The notes beneath the pieces are model-generated. The model made no database searches. It was not told where the DNA came from and saw only the letters and a list, made by a program, of their open reading frames with translations. A DNA stretch of 64,000 nucleotides from Croceibacterium mercuriale. Lineage in GTDB: Bacteria; Pseudomonadota; Alphaproteobacteria; Sphingomonadales; Sphingomonadaceae. Location of the stretch: the NCBI RefSeq assembly GCF_000802385.1, contig NZ_JTDN01000001.1:751501-815500 (forward strand), given 5' to 3'. Below are positions 50,408-58,547 of this stretch, piece by piece (position 1 is the first letter of the stretch; each line of letters begins with the position of its first letter). The translations under genes were made by a program, and so were the position numbers.

Positions 50408-52327
50408 ATGCCAGCCCGTACCCAGACGAGGCGCCGCCCGCGCTTCGCAACCATGCTGACGATCGCCCTGCTGTGCGGGTCGCAACCAGCCATCGCGCAG
50501 CAGACCGACCCGCTCGCGCCCACGGGCACCTGGTCGGCCAATGTCGACGGTGCCGCGATCACCCCGCCGATGGGGTGGAATTCCTGGAACGCCTTCTTCA
50601 CCGACCTGGATGAGGAGAAGGTGCTCGCCTCCGCACAGGTGATCGTGGACACCGGACTGGCGGCCAAAGGCTACCGCTACATCAACCTGGACGAAGGCTG
50701 GTGGCAGCACCGGCGTGATGATGGCCGGATGCTGGCCAATACCGACAGGTTCCCGTCCACCCGCACACCGGACGGGGCGACATCGTTCCGGCCGTTCACC
50801 GACCGTCTGCACGGCATGGGGCTGAAGGCGGGCCTGTATTCCGACCTGGGCCGCAACACCTGCGCCCAGGCCTACATGCCCGACCAGACCAACCTGCCGC
50901 GCGGTACGCTGACGCAGCGCGAGGTCGGGCTGTACGGTCATATCGACCAGGACATCAGCCAGTTCTTCGGTGAATGGGGTTTCGACTACATCAAGATCGA
51001 TGGCTGCGGCCTGCGGGCTTATGGCCCTGAGAGCGAGAGGGTCGTCTCCGGGCGATACCGCGCGCTCGACCCGATCCTGAACCTGGAAACGGTTGCCTTG
51101 TCGGACATCCCGGCCGTCAGGGGGCTGTTCGGGGAGGTCAAGACGGCGTTGATGCGGTACAATCCCGACAACGATTTCGTGCTGTCGCTGTGCATCTGGG
51201 GCTCTGCGCATGTGCGGGCATGGGCCAAGGACATCGGCAATGTGTCCCGCACCAGCGACGACATCACGCCGCATTGGGGGCGGATGCTCACCAATTTCGA
51301 TACGGCGGTGACGCGCGAACTCTACGCCCATCCGGGATCGTGGAACGACCCGGACATGCTGTTCATCGGCAAGGGCGATTTTGATGCCGACCACCTGACG
51401 GAAGCACGATCGCACTTCACCCTGTGGGCCTTCCTCAACGCGCCGCTGCTCATCGGCAGCGATCTGCGCAACACGCCGCAGCCACTGATGGACATTTTCG
51501 GCAACAGCGCGTTGATCGCCCTGAACCAGGATCCTGGTGGCCATCAGGCGGTGCTCGCCTACGATACCGACGACCTGCAGATCCTGGTCAAGACCCTGGC
51601 CGATGGCGACAAGGCGGTCGCGATCCTCAATCGCTCGTCCGCGCCGGTCGAGGCGACCCTGACCGCTGCGCACATGAAGCTGCGCGATGATGCCGCGATC
51701 GCGACAACCGATCTGTGGAACGGGGAGGGCGCCAGCTTCACCGGCGAGATGAAGGTGACAGTCGCGCCGCGGGAAACCCGCGCCTGGCGCGTCCGCGGCA
51801 ATCGTGCGCTGGAGGATGGCATGTACCTGTCGGAACTGCCGGGTCAGGTCAATCCGGCGGTGGATGGCCTGACCGTCCCGCAGGTCGACCCCACGATCCA
51901 TCGTGCAGCCAGCTTCGGCACGCGGGGCAGCGGCGCGCGGCCGTTCTACACCGGCTGGGGCGGGGCGCGTGCGGATTCGACGCCGTATGGCCGCGTACTG
52001 CAGGTCGCGGGGCAGCATTTCGCCAGCGGTATCGGCGTCCTTGCCAATTCGCGACTGGAGGCCCGCAATGAAGGTCATCGGCGCTTCACCGCCTCGGTCG
52101 GGGTGGATGATTCCGCAGAGGACGCGGACAATGAAGTGACCTTCGCGCTGTATGGTGACGGCAGGCTGCTGACCCGGAGCGAGCCGCTTTCCCGCGGCAT
52201 GCCGGCACAGTCGCTGGAGGCGGACATCACCGGCGTGACATTGCTGGAACTCGTTGCCCGCACCCGTGATGCCGCCAACGGGCGCCTGCCGGTCACGTGG
52301 GGCGATGCGGCGCTGATGCAAAGGTGA
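50408..52327 (+). CDS. Secreted GH27 alpha-galactosidase with a C-terminal NPCBM-like domain
   Basis: 639 residues from ATG 50408 (SD GGGAGAAG). Signal peptide ends PAIAQQ. GH27 marks: 'PPMGWNSWNAFFTDLDEEKV', 'KGYRYINLDEGWW', nucleophile Asp198 in YIKIDGCGLR and the acid/base region WNDPDMLFIGKGDF (Asp314/Asp316). Residues about 500-639 form an NPCBM-like sugar-binding sandwich ('GRVLQVAGQHFASGIGVLAN'). It should remove alpha-galactose side groups from plant polysaccharides. It begins 60 nt after the cupin gene stop and may share its transcript. Confidence 0.9.
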   Translation: MPARTQTRRRPRFATMLTIALLCGSQPAIAQQTDPLAPTGTWSANVDGAAITPPMGWNSWNAFFTDLDEEKVLASAQVIVDTGLAAKGYRYINLDEGWWQHRRDDGRMLANTDRFPSTRTPDGATSFRPFTDRLHGMGLKAGLYSDLGRNTCAQAYMPDQTNLPRGTLTQREVGLYGHIDQDISQFFGEWGFDYIKIDGCGLRAYGPESERVVSGRYRALDPILNLETVALSDIPAVRGLFGEVKTALMRYNPDNDFVLSLCIWGSAHVRAWAKDIGNVSRTSDDITPHWGRMLTNFDTAVTRELYAHPGSWNDPDMLFIGKGDFDADHLTEARSHFTLWAFLNAPLLIGSDLRNTPQPLMDIFGNSALIALNQDPGGHQAVLAYDTDDLQILVKTLADGDKAVAILNRSSAPVEATLTAAHMKLRDDAAIATTDLWNGEGASFTGEMKVTVAPRETRAWRVRGNRALEDGMYLSELPGQVNPAVDGLTVPQVDPTIHRAASFGTRGSGARPFYTGWGGARADSTPYGRVLQVAGQHFASGIGVLANSRLEARNEGHRRFTASVGVDDSAEDADNEVTFALYGDGRLLTRSEPLSRGMPAQSLEADITGVTLLELVARTRDAANGRLPVTWGDAALMQR

Positions 52328-52476
52328 CGGGTGCAAAGCATTAGGTCATCCGGAATGGATCAGACGCGGGCGGCAGGATGAGCCGACTTGTGCGACGGGG
52401 GTAAACTGGTGCCAGCTACGCGCCTGATCGTGGATGTTGCAGGCTGATCCTGGCGCTTGCCGGAACCCGCCACGCT

Positions 52477-52899
52477 TCATGTAACGGGTCGCGCGACTGG
52501 CCCGGTATCCTCGAACGACGCCAGTATCGGACAGGGCCCGTCGGCACCATTCGCGCATTTGCCGGCCAGCCGCAGCAAGGATGCGCGTGCTTCTTCGAGC
52601 TCGGCAATCTTGGCGTTCAGTGCGACGATCCGCTCATGAGCCAGCTCGCGCACCCGGGCACGGTCGTCTGTCGCATCGAGCGCAAGGAGCTCTCCGATCT
52701 GATCGAGCGTGAACCCTGCAGCCTGCGCCGACCGGATGAACCGCAGGCGCCCGACATCGGCGTGCCCATAGCGCCGGACACCGCCCGGCTGTGCGGTACC
52801 GCCTGACCGATCCGGCAAGGCCAGCAGGCCGCGCCGCTGATAAAACCGCACCGTCTCGACACCCACGCTGCCCGCGCGCGCCAGACCTGAGATCGTCAT
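52477..52899 (-). CDS. MerR-family regulator resembling mercury MerR but missing one metal-ligand Cys
   Basis: 140 residues from ATG 52899; the frame to 52926 would run into the operator. HTH plus wing: 'MTISGLARAGSVGVETVRFY' and 'VRRYGHADVGRLRFI', then a long dimerisation helix. Mercury-type MerR uses three Cys. Cys115 and Cys123 (KCANGADGPCPIL) are present, but the first Cys position, at the start of that helix, reads ATDDRAR (Asp78/79). It should twist its stretched promoter in response to a thiophilic or redox signal, not necessarily Hg(II). It is divergent from the glutaredoxin-MauE gene. Confidence 0.85.
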   Translation of the reverse strand: MTISGLARAGSVGVETVRFYQRRGLLALPDRSGGTAQPGGVRRYGHADVGRLRFIRSAQAAGFTLDQIGELLALDATDDRARVRELAHERIVALNAKIAELEEARASLLRLAGKCANGADGPCPILASFEDTGPVARPVT

Positions 52900-52911
52900 C
52901 CTGTCCACCAC

Positions 52912-52943
52912 TTGACTCCGTACCATGGTACGGACCCTATATG
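52912..52943 (+). promoter_or_regulatory. MerR-type promoter/operator with an over-long spacer
   Basis: TTGACT at 52912-52917 is followed by the perfect 16-bp palindrome CCGTACCATGGTACGG (52918-52933) and a -10 CTATAT or TATATG (52937-52943). The spacer is 19-20 bp, the signature of MerR-regulated promoters, and the left part TTGACTCCGTAC matches classical mer operators. It drives the glutaredoxin-MauE gene. Confidence 0.85.
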
Positions 52944-52981
52944 GGGAGCAGATAGATCAACAGCAACGGAAGTCTGCCATC

Positions 52982-53734
52982 ATGCCCGCCACCTCAGAGC
53001 CGCGCCAAGCCACCCTGTACCGGATGGTCATGGAGAACCATGTCTGCCCCTATGGCCTCAAGGCCAGGGACCTGCTGCGGCGGCAGGGCTACATCGTCGA
53101 TGATGTGTGGCTGACCACGCGTGAGCAGACCGACGCCGTCAAGGCCGAGCACGATGTGAAGACAACGCCCCTGGTCTTCATCGCTGGCGAACGGATCGGG
53201 GGGTATGACGACCTCCGGCGTCATCTCGGGAAGAAGGTCACGGATCCGAAGGCGCCCAGCTACACGCCCGTCATAGCACTGTTCGCGATCACTGCGCTGA
53301 TGGCAGCGGCGGTGAGCCAGGCGATCTATGGCACCCCCTTCACCTTGCATGCGGCCGAATGGTTTGTCGGGTTCAGCATGGTGGTGCTGGCGCTGCTGAA
53401 GCTCCAGAACGTCGAGAGCTTTGCCACGATGTTCCTGAACTACGATCTGCTGGCAAAGCGGTGGGTGCCGTATTCCTACATCTACCCGTTCGCTGAGGGA
53501 CTGGCTGGCGTGCTGATGATTGCCGGTGTGTTCATCTGGCTGTCGGTTCCGGTTGCGTTGTTCATCGGCACGGTCGGCGCGGTGTCCGTGATCAAGGCTG
53601 TGTACCTGGACAGGCGCGAACTGAAATGTGCCTGCGTCGGCGGGTCGAGCAATGTACCGCTGGGCTTTCTGTCACTGACCGAGAACCTGATGATGATCGC
53701 AATGGCGGTGTGGATGACCTTTGCCTGGCCATGA
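52982..53734 (+). CDS. Glutaredoxin–MauE-like membrane fusion protein
   Basis: About 250 residues from ATG 52982. The N-terminal glutaredoxin fold (about 10-85) has VCPYGLKARD: a single active-site Cys22 where dithiol enzymes have CPYC, then TTPLVFIAGERIGGYDDL. The C-terminal part has four hydrophobic segments of the MauE/DoxX type ('WFVGFSMVVLALLKLQNVES', 'YSYIYPFAEGLAGVLMIAGV') and ends 'KCACVGGSSNVPLGFLSLTE', with two more Cys. It probably moves reducing power or metal-bound thiols through the inner membrane. The whole unit is under the mer-like promoter. Confidence 0.83.
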   Translation: MPATSEPRQATLYRMVMENHVCPYGLKARDLLRRQGYIVDDVWLTTREQTDAVKAEHDVKTTPLVFIAGERIGGYDDLRRHLGKKVTDPKAPSYTPVIALFAITALMAAAVSQAIYGTPFTLHAAEWFVGFSMVVLALLKLQNVESFATMFLNYDLLAKRWVPYSYIYPFAEGLAGVLMIAGVFIWLSVPVALFIGTVGAVSVIKAVYLDRRELKCACVGGSSNVPLGFLSLTENLMMIAMAVWMTFAWP

Positions 53735-53737
53735 TCT

Positions 53738-54013
53738 GTGCTGCTGCCGGGTGGCGTCGGGATCGGCCTTGCCATCGCGGTGCGGCTGGCGCGCGAGGGT
53801 GTGGCGGTTGCCATCTGCGGCCGCAATCAGGCCAAGCTGGACGACGCGGCGGCACAGATCAGCCAGCATGGCAGCGTGACACCGGTGCTGGCCGAACCGG
53901 CGACTGCGGCGGGAGCCGAGACGCTGATTGCCGCGGTACCGCACACCGACATTCTGGTGAACAATCTTGGCATCTACGAGGCCAAGCCGTTTACCGAGAT
54001 CAGACCTTCGTGA
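53738..54013 (+). pseudogene. Internal fragment of a short-chain dehydrogenase/reductase
   Basis: About 91 codons of an SDR, beginning 3 nt after the previous stop. It has lost strand beta-1 (reads LLPGGVGIGLAIAVRLAREG instead of TGxxxGIG) but keeps AICGRNQAKLDDAAAQI and ILVNNLGIYEAKPFTEI (NNLG). It then stops at TGA where a full SDR (about 250 residues) continues with the catalytic YxxxK half. Both ends look like recombination breakpoints. It is not expected to be functional. Confidence 0.75.
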
Positions 54014-54228
54014 TGCGCGATCAACATGCTTCCTTGCGACAGTTTACGAGCGCGGAGGGATTGGCGGGCTGGCCGGTGGCGATCGGTATCTTGCCTGTGC
54101 CATTGGTCCGGGCAAGAGTTGGTTCTGCACGTTGATATGGTCAGCCGAAAGTTGCCTCCGCTGCACGAAACCGATACCGCGATCCGTAGATCACAGGCGC
54201 TTCGCGTCTGGAGATTGCTGACTTGCAT

Positions 54229-54240
54229 GGAGCTTACGTG
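54229..54240 (+). promoter_or_regulatory. Ribosome-binding site deciding the phytochrome GTG start
   Basis: GGAG at 54229-54232 stands 5 nt before GTG 54238. This start puts the chromophore Cys at residue 12, as is usual. The TTG at 54223 has no Shine-Dalgarno sequence. Confidence 0.55.
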
Positions 54241-56790
54241 GCGGACTTGGACCTTGTCGATCTGACGAACTGCGATCGCGAGCCGATCCACCTATCCGGA
54301 GCGATCCAGCAGCCAGGCTTCCTGATCGCCGTGAGCACTGACTGGCTGATCGCCCGCGTGTCCGCGAACATCCGCAACCTGCTCGGGCACGATCCGGACG
54401 ATCTGCTGGGCACGCCGCTGGCCGATTACGTCCCGATGACCTTCCTGCACGATCTGCGCAACCGGATCTCCCTGCTGGCCGAACCCGACATGGTGGAACG
54501 CCTGTTCGGTTGCCAGATTGGCACGACGGGCCAGCCTTACGACGTGGCGGTTCATTATTCCGGCGGCCAGATCGTCATCGAGGCGGAACCAGGTGTGGCA
54601 GCCGGCGGGGATTCAACCAACGCGGTGCGCGCGATGATGTCGCGTCTGGACCGCACCGCCGACCTGCCGGCCTTCTTCCGGGAGGGCGCACGGCAGGTGC
54701 GCGCGATGCTCGGCTACGACCGGGTCATGGTGTACAAGTTCGCCGCCTCAGGCGCGGGTGCGGTCGTGGCAGAGGCCTGCAAGCCCGGCATCGGCAGCTT
54801 CATGGGCCTCAACTATCCGGCCAGCGATATCCCGCGACAGGCCCGGGAGCTCTACAAGCGCAATCTCGTGCGCGTCATCCGTGATGTCGATGCGACGCCG
54901 GTGGCGATCGTGCCGGAGGTGGACCGCTCCGGCAAGCGGCTTGATCTGTCGCTGTCCATCCTGCGTTCGGTGTCGCCGATCCACCTCGAATATCTCAGGA
55001 ACATGGGGGTCGCCGCCTCCTTGTCCATTTCCATCGTGGTGGATGGGGAACTATGGGGGCTGTTCGCGTGCCACCATTATGCGCCGCGCGCCCCGACCTT
55101 CGAGCGACGCTCCGTCTGCGAGCTGTTCGCCGACATGTTCGCGATGCGGCTGGAATCGCGGCAGCGCCGGCAGATGGCCGAATATGAGCGGCGTGCTCGC
55201 GACATCTCCGACCAGCTGCTGGGCGCCGTGGCATCCGACGAGACGCTGCTGCAGGATCCCGACTGGCTGGGCGATATCCTGACCAGTGCGATCCCGGCGG
55301 ACGGGGTCGGCGTCTGGATCAACGGCAATTACGCATTCTCCGGCATCACCCCGCCGACGGAAGAGTTCCGCAAGATCGTCCGTGCGTTGAACGGGCTGGC
55401 GGCGGGGCGGGTCTTCACCACCGATCATATCGGCAGCCTGGTGGATGATGCCGCGACCTATGCGGATCGCGCGGCCGGGATGCTGGCGATCCCCATTTCC
55501 CGCTCCCCGCGCGACTACGTCATGCTGTTCCGGCGCGAGCTGAAGCAGGCGGTTCGCTGGGCCGGCGATCCGCACAAGCCGGTCGAGTATGGCCCGAACG
55601 GACCGCGGCTGACTCCGCGCGAAAGTTTCGCCGAGTGGCAGGAGACGGTGGATGGTCATGCCGAACCGTTCACCACTTCGGAACTGCGCGTGGCGGAGAC
55701 CCTGCGCGCAACCCTGATCGAGGTGGTGCTGCGCCTGGCCGACGAGGCCGCGGCCGAGCGGCGTCAGTCCAACGCCCGGCAGGAAATGCTGATCGCGGAG
55801 CTGAACCACCGCGTGCGCAATATCCTAGGTGTCATTCGCGGCCTGATCCGGCAGTCGCAGCCCGACAATCCGGAGGTCAAGGAGTTCGTCCGGCTGGTGG
55901 ATGGTCGCATCCACGCGCTGGCCCGCGCGCACAACCAGATCACGGACGATCACTGGGGCCCCGCGCCGCTGGGCGCGCTGATCGATGCGGAGGCCGCTGC
56001 CTTTGCCGCCGAACGGCGGTCGGCGATCATGGCCGAGGGCGATCCGGTGCTGCTGAACCCGCAGGCCTACTCGACCATGGCGCTGGTGGTGCACGAACTG
56101 GTCACCAATTCGACCAAGTATGGCAGCCTCTCGGGCAACGGGCATGTGCATATCGCCTGGGTGCGGGACGATGCAGGGGACCTGCGATTCACATGGCAGG
56201 AAGCCGGCGGGCCGCCGGTCTCCGCGCCGAAGCGCAAGGGTTTCGGCACGACCATCATCAACCGCTCCGTCCCGTACGATCTGGGCGGCAAGGCGAGTAT
56301 CGATTATGCGGCGGACGGCGTCCGGGCCGAGTTCGTCATTCCGGCGCGGCATGTGTCGGAAGCACGCAATGCGACAGGGCCGGAGATCAGGCTACCCCGG
56401 CGTACCGCATCGAGCCAGCAGGCGGTCAATCCCGGCATCGCGCTCGACCAGTCCGTGCTGCTGGTGGAGGACAGCCTGATCATCGCGCTGGATGCCGAGG
56501 ACATCCTCAACCGGTTCGGAGCCACGGTCGCGACCGCCTCCACGCCGGAAGCGGCACACGACATGCTTGACCAGCAGCGGCCGAGTTTCGCGATCCTGGA
56601 CATAAACCTTGGCGACCAGACCAGCTTCGGCGTCGCCGACCGGCTGACGGAGCTTGGCGTGCCGTTCTTCTTCGCCTCGGGCTATGGCGAGCAGGCCAGC
56701 CTGCCGATGGAGCACCGGGACGCCACCGTGGTGCAGAAGCCCTATACCACCCACAACATTGCCAACGCGATCCAGGATCTGGTCGGCTGA
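54238..56790 (+). CDS. Bacteriophytochrome hybrid histidine kinase (PAS-GAF-PHY-HWE kinase-REC)
   Basis: 850 residues. The biliverdin-attachment Cys12 is in LTNCDREPIHLSGAI. A PAS domain is followed by GAF with the PASDIP motif (Asp197) and 'RSVSPIHLEYLRNMGVAASL', then PHY (about 330-480). The kinase is HWE/HisKA_2 type with His524 in AELNHRVRN, N-box VVHELVTNSTKYG and G-box KGFGTTIINR. A C-terminal receiver domain has phospho-acceptor Asp788 (AILDINLGD) and Lys in VVQKPY. It should sense red/far-red light. No DNA-binding output or haem oxygenase is in the window. Convergent with trpF. Confidence 0.93.
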   Translation: MADLDLVDLTNCDREPIHLSGAIQQPGFLIAVSTDWLIARVSANIRNLLGHDPDDLLGTPLADYVPMTFLHDLRNRISLLAEPDMVERLFGCQIGTTGQPYDVAVHYSGGQIVIEAEPGVAAGGDSTNAVRAMMSRLDRTADLPAFFREGARQVRAMLGYDRVMVYKFAASGAGAVVAEACKPGIGSFMGLNYPASDIPRQARELYKRNLVRVIRDVDATPVAIVPEVDRSGKRLDLSLSILRSVSPIHLEYLRNMGVAASLSISIVVDGELWGLFACHHYAPRAPTFERRSVCELFADMFAMRLESRQRRQMAEYERRARDISDQLLGAVASDETLLQDPDWLGDILTSAIPADGVGVWINGNYAFSGITPPTEEFRKIVRALNGLAAGRVFTTDHIGSLVDDAATYADRAAGMLAIPISRSPRDYVMLFRRELKQAVRWAGDPHKPVEYGPNGPRLTPRESFAEWQETVDGHAEPFTTSELRVAETLRATLIEVVLRLADEAAAERRQSNARQEMLIAELNHRVRNILGVIRGLIRQSQPDNPEVKEFVRLVDGRIHALARAHNQITDDHWGPAPLGALIDAEAAAFAAERRSAIMAEGDPVLLNPQAYSTMALVVHELVTNSTKYGSLSGNGHVHIAWVRDDAGDLRFTWQEAGGPPVSAPKRKGFGTTIINRSVPYDLGGKASIDYAADGVRAEFVIPARHVSEARNATGPEIRLPRRTASSQQAVNPGIALDQSVLLVEDSLIIALDAEDILNRFGATVATASTPEAAHDMLDQQRPSFAILDINLGDQTSFGVADRLTELGVPFFFASGYGEQASLPMEHRDATVVQKPYTTHNIANAIQDLVG

Positions 56791-56815
56791 ACGACGTGCT
56801 GCGCCACCCAACGGG

Positions 56816-57463
56816 TCAGGCCGGCGCGACGGTCGCCTGCGTGGCGCGCAGGAAGTCGCGGATCAGCCCGGCATCCTTGACGCCGGGCTCGCTCTCCACG
56901 CCGGAGGATACGTCCACCAACGTGGCGCCGGTCTGGCGTATGGCATCGGCCACGTTGGCCGGGTTCAGGCCGCCGGCAAGGCCCCAGGGCATGAAGGGGC
57001 GGAAGCCGGCGAGGAGCGTCCAGTCGAGCCGCAGGCCGTTGCCGCCAGGCAGCCTGTTCGCCGGGGCGTCGAACAGCAGGAGGTCGGCCGCACCCTGATA
57101 CTTGCGGGAACGCTCCAGCGCGGCGGCGTCACGCAGTCCGAACGCCTTCCACACGCCGACCCGGGCATGGCCTCGCAGCAGCGCCAGCCATTCGGGCGTT
57201 TCCTTGCCATGAAACTGCACGATATCGGGCCTGACGGCGGCAATCGCCTCCAGCGTTGGTTGCGGTTGCTGGTTGACCAGCAGCAGCACGGTCTGGACAT
57301 GCGGGGGCACCTGCGCGCGCAGCTTTGCAGCCTGATCGAGCGTGAGGTGGCGCGGGCTGTCGGGATGGTGGACCAGCCCCACATGGGTGGCTCCGGCCTG
57401 CACCGCCGCGGCGAGCGTTTCCGGCGTGGACAAGCCGCAGATCTTGACGGCGGGCGCGGGCAT
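56816..57463 (-). CDS. trpF: Phosphoribosylanthranilate isomerase (TrpF)
   Basis: 215 residues, a TIM barrel with the TrpF start 'VKICGLSTPETLAAAVQAGA', catalytic Cys8/Asp region, and C-terminal 'LAGGLNPANVADAI' and 'VDVSSGVESEPGVKD'. It catalyses the third step of tryptophan synthesis. It overlaps pyrF by 1 nt. trpB usually follows trpF in sphingomonads, but here a convergent phytochrome gene is next. Confidence 0.93.
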   Translation of the reverse strand: MPAPAVKICGLSTPETLAAAVQAGATHVGLVHHPDSPRHLTLDQAAKLRAQVPPHVQTVLLLVNQQPQPTLEAIAAVRPDIVQFHGKETPEWLALLRGHARVGVWKAFGLRDAAALERSRKYQGAADLLLFDAPANRLPGGNGLRLDWTLLAGFRPFMPWGLAGGLNPANVADAIRQTGATLVDVSSGVESEPGVKDAGLIRDFLRATQATVAPA

Positions 57464-58149
57464 CAGAGCGTCGTCTCGATCGCACGTGCGGCGGCGAGCG
57501 GGTCGGCCGCGCGGCTGATCGGTCGGCCGATCACCAGCACGGAGGCACCCGCATCACGTGCAGCACGCGGGGTGGCGACACGCTTCTGGTCACCGGAAGC
57601 GCCGGCGGTGGCCCCGTCTGGCAGGCGCAGGCCGGGCACCACCAGATAGCCGGCCTTCCAGCGCTGGTGGACCGCGGCGACCTCCTGCCCGGAACAGACG
57701 ATGCCGTCGATGCCGGCCTCCTGCGCCAGATCGGCCAGGCGCAGCACATGGTCGTGCGCGCTGCCGCCAATGCCGGTCTGCGCCAGATCGGCATCGTCCA
57801 TGCTGGTCAGCATCGTGACGGCCACGACCTTGCAATGCTCGCCCGCGGCCGCCTTGGCATCCTCCATCATCGCGCGTCCGCCGCTGGCATGGACGGTGAC
57901 GATGGCGGGTTCCAGCACATGGATCGACTGCATGGCCCGGGCGACGGTGTTGGGGATGTCGTGCAGCTTCAGGTCGAGGAAGATCGGCAGGCCGAGCTGG
58001 GCCACTTCGTGCACGCCGTGATGGCCATGGGCACAGAAGAATTCGAGACCCAGCTTCATGCCGCCGACATGACCCCGGACCTTGCCCGCCAGCGCCAGCG
58101 CCGCATCCAGCCGCGGCAGGTCCAGCGCCAGGAAGATCGGGTTGCTCAC
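57463..58149 (-). CDS. pyrF: Orotidine 5'-phosphate decarboxylase (PyrF)
   Basis: 228 residues from GTG 58149, overlapping the LapA-like gene's stop (GTGA). OMP decarboxylase motifs are 'FLALDLPRLDAALAL', 'LPIFLDLKLHDIPNTVARAM' with the catalytic DxKxxD, and 'VVPGLRLPDGA'. It makes UMP, the last step of pyrimidine synthesis. It is in the same run as trpF and the LapA-like gene. Confidence 0.95.
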   Translation of the reverse strand: MSNPIFLALDLPRLDAALALAGKVRGHVGGMKLGLEFFCAHGHHGVHEVAQLGLPIFLDLKLHDIPNTVARAMQSIHVLEPAIVTVHASGGRAMMEDAKAAAGEHCKVVAVTMLTSMDDADLAQTGIGGSAHDHVLRLADLAQEAGIDGIVCSGQEVAAVHQRWKAGYLVVPGLRLPDGATAGASGDQKRVATPRAARDAGASVLVIGRPISRAADPLAAARAIETTL

Positions 58150-58514
58150 AGGGGTTCTCCGAACGGGTGCGGCGTGCCGGCAGGTGCGGGCGAGGGTGTT
58201 GCCTGGGCGGTCACCGCCGGGCTGGCGGGCGCGGGCGTAGCCGGCACGAACGTCGTGTCGGCGGCCATGGCGGCGGTGCGAACGGCGCTTTCGAGCGAGG
58301 CGATGCGGCGCTTCAGGTTCCACACCCGCGCACGGTGCAGCAGCCACAACGGCACCAGCCCGGCAAGGAAGGCGACGATGACCAGCGCCGGCAGGCGGGT
58401 TTCCAGCACCAGGCTTTCCCAAATGCGCACCTCGACCGGCGTCCAGTTGTTTGCGGCGAACAGCAGCAGGACGGCCAGCAGCAAGACCCACAGGACGGTG
58501 CGCACGATTGCCAT
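58146..58514 (-). CDS. LapA-domain (DUF1049) inner-membrane protein
   Basis: 122 residues with two membrane helices ('VLWVLLLAVLLLFAANNWT' and 'LPALVIVAFLAGLVPLWLL'), a coiled segment (RVWNLKRRIASLESAV) and a Pro/Ala-rich tail. LapA-domain proteins help assemble or regulate LPS and envelope components. It lies between purB and pyrF on the minus strand, a common sphingomonad arrangement. Confidence 0.8.
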   Translation of the reverse strand: MAIVRTVLWVLLLAVLLLFAANNWTPVEVRIWESLVLETRLPALVIVAFLAGLVPLWLLHRARVWNLKRRIASLESAVRTAAMAADTTFVPATPAPASPAVTAQATPSPAPAGTPHPFGEPL

Positions 58515-58547
58515 CAGACTTGTCGCTCCCTCAGACAGCGATCAGGT

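Noticed and set aside
49256-52336. Very long minus-strand open frame opposite the SapC end, cupin and GH27 genes
   Set aside because: It spans three real coding genes in antisense and has shadow-like composition.
52477-53734. Mercury-resistance (mer) operon
   Set aside because: The promoter and regulator look mer-like, but merA, merT and merP are absent and the regulator lacks one Hg ligand.
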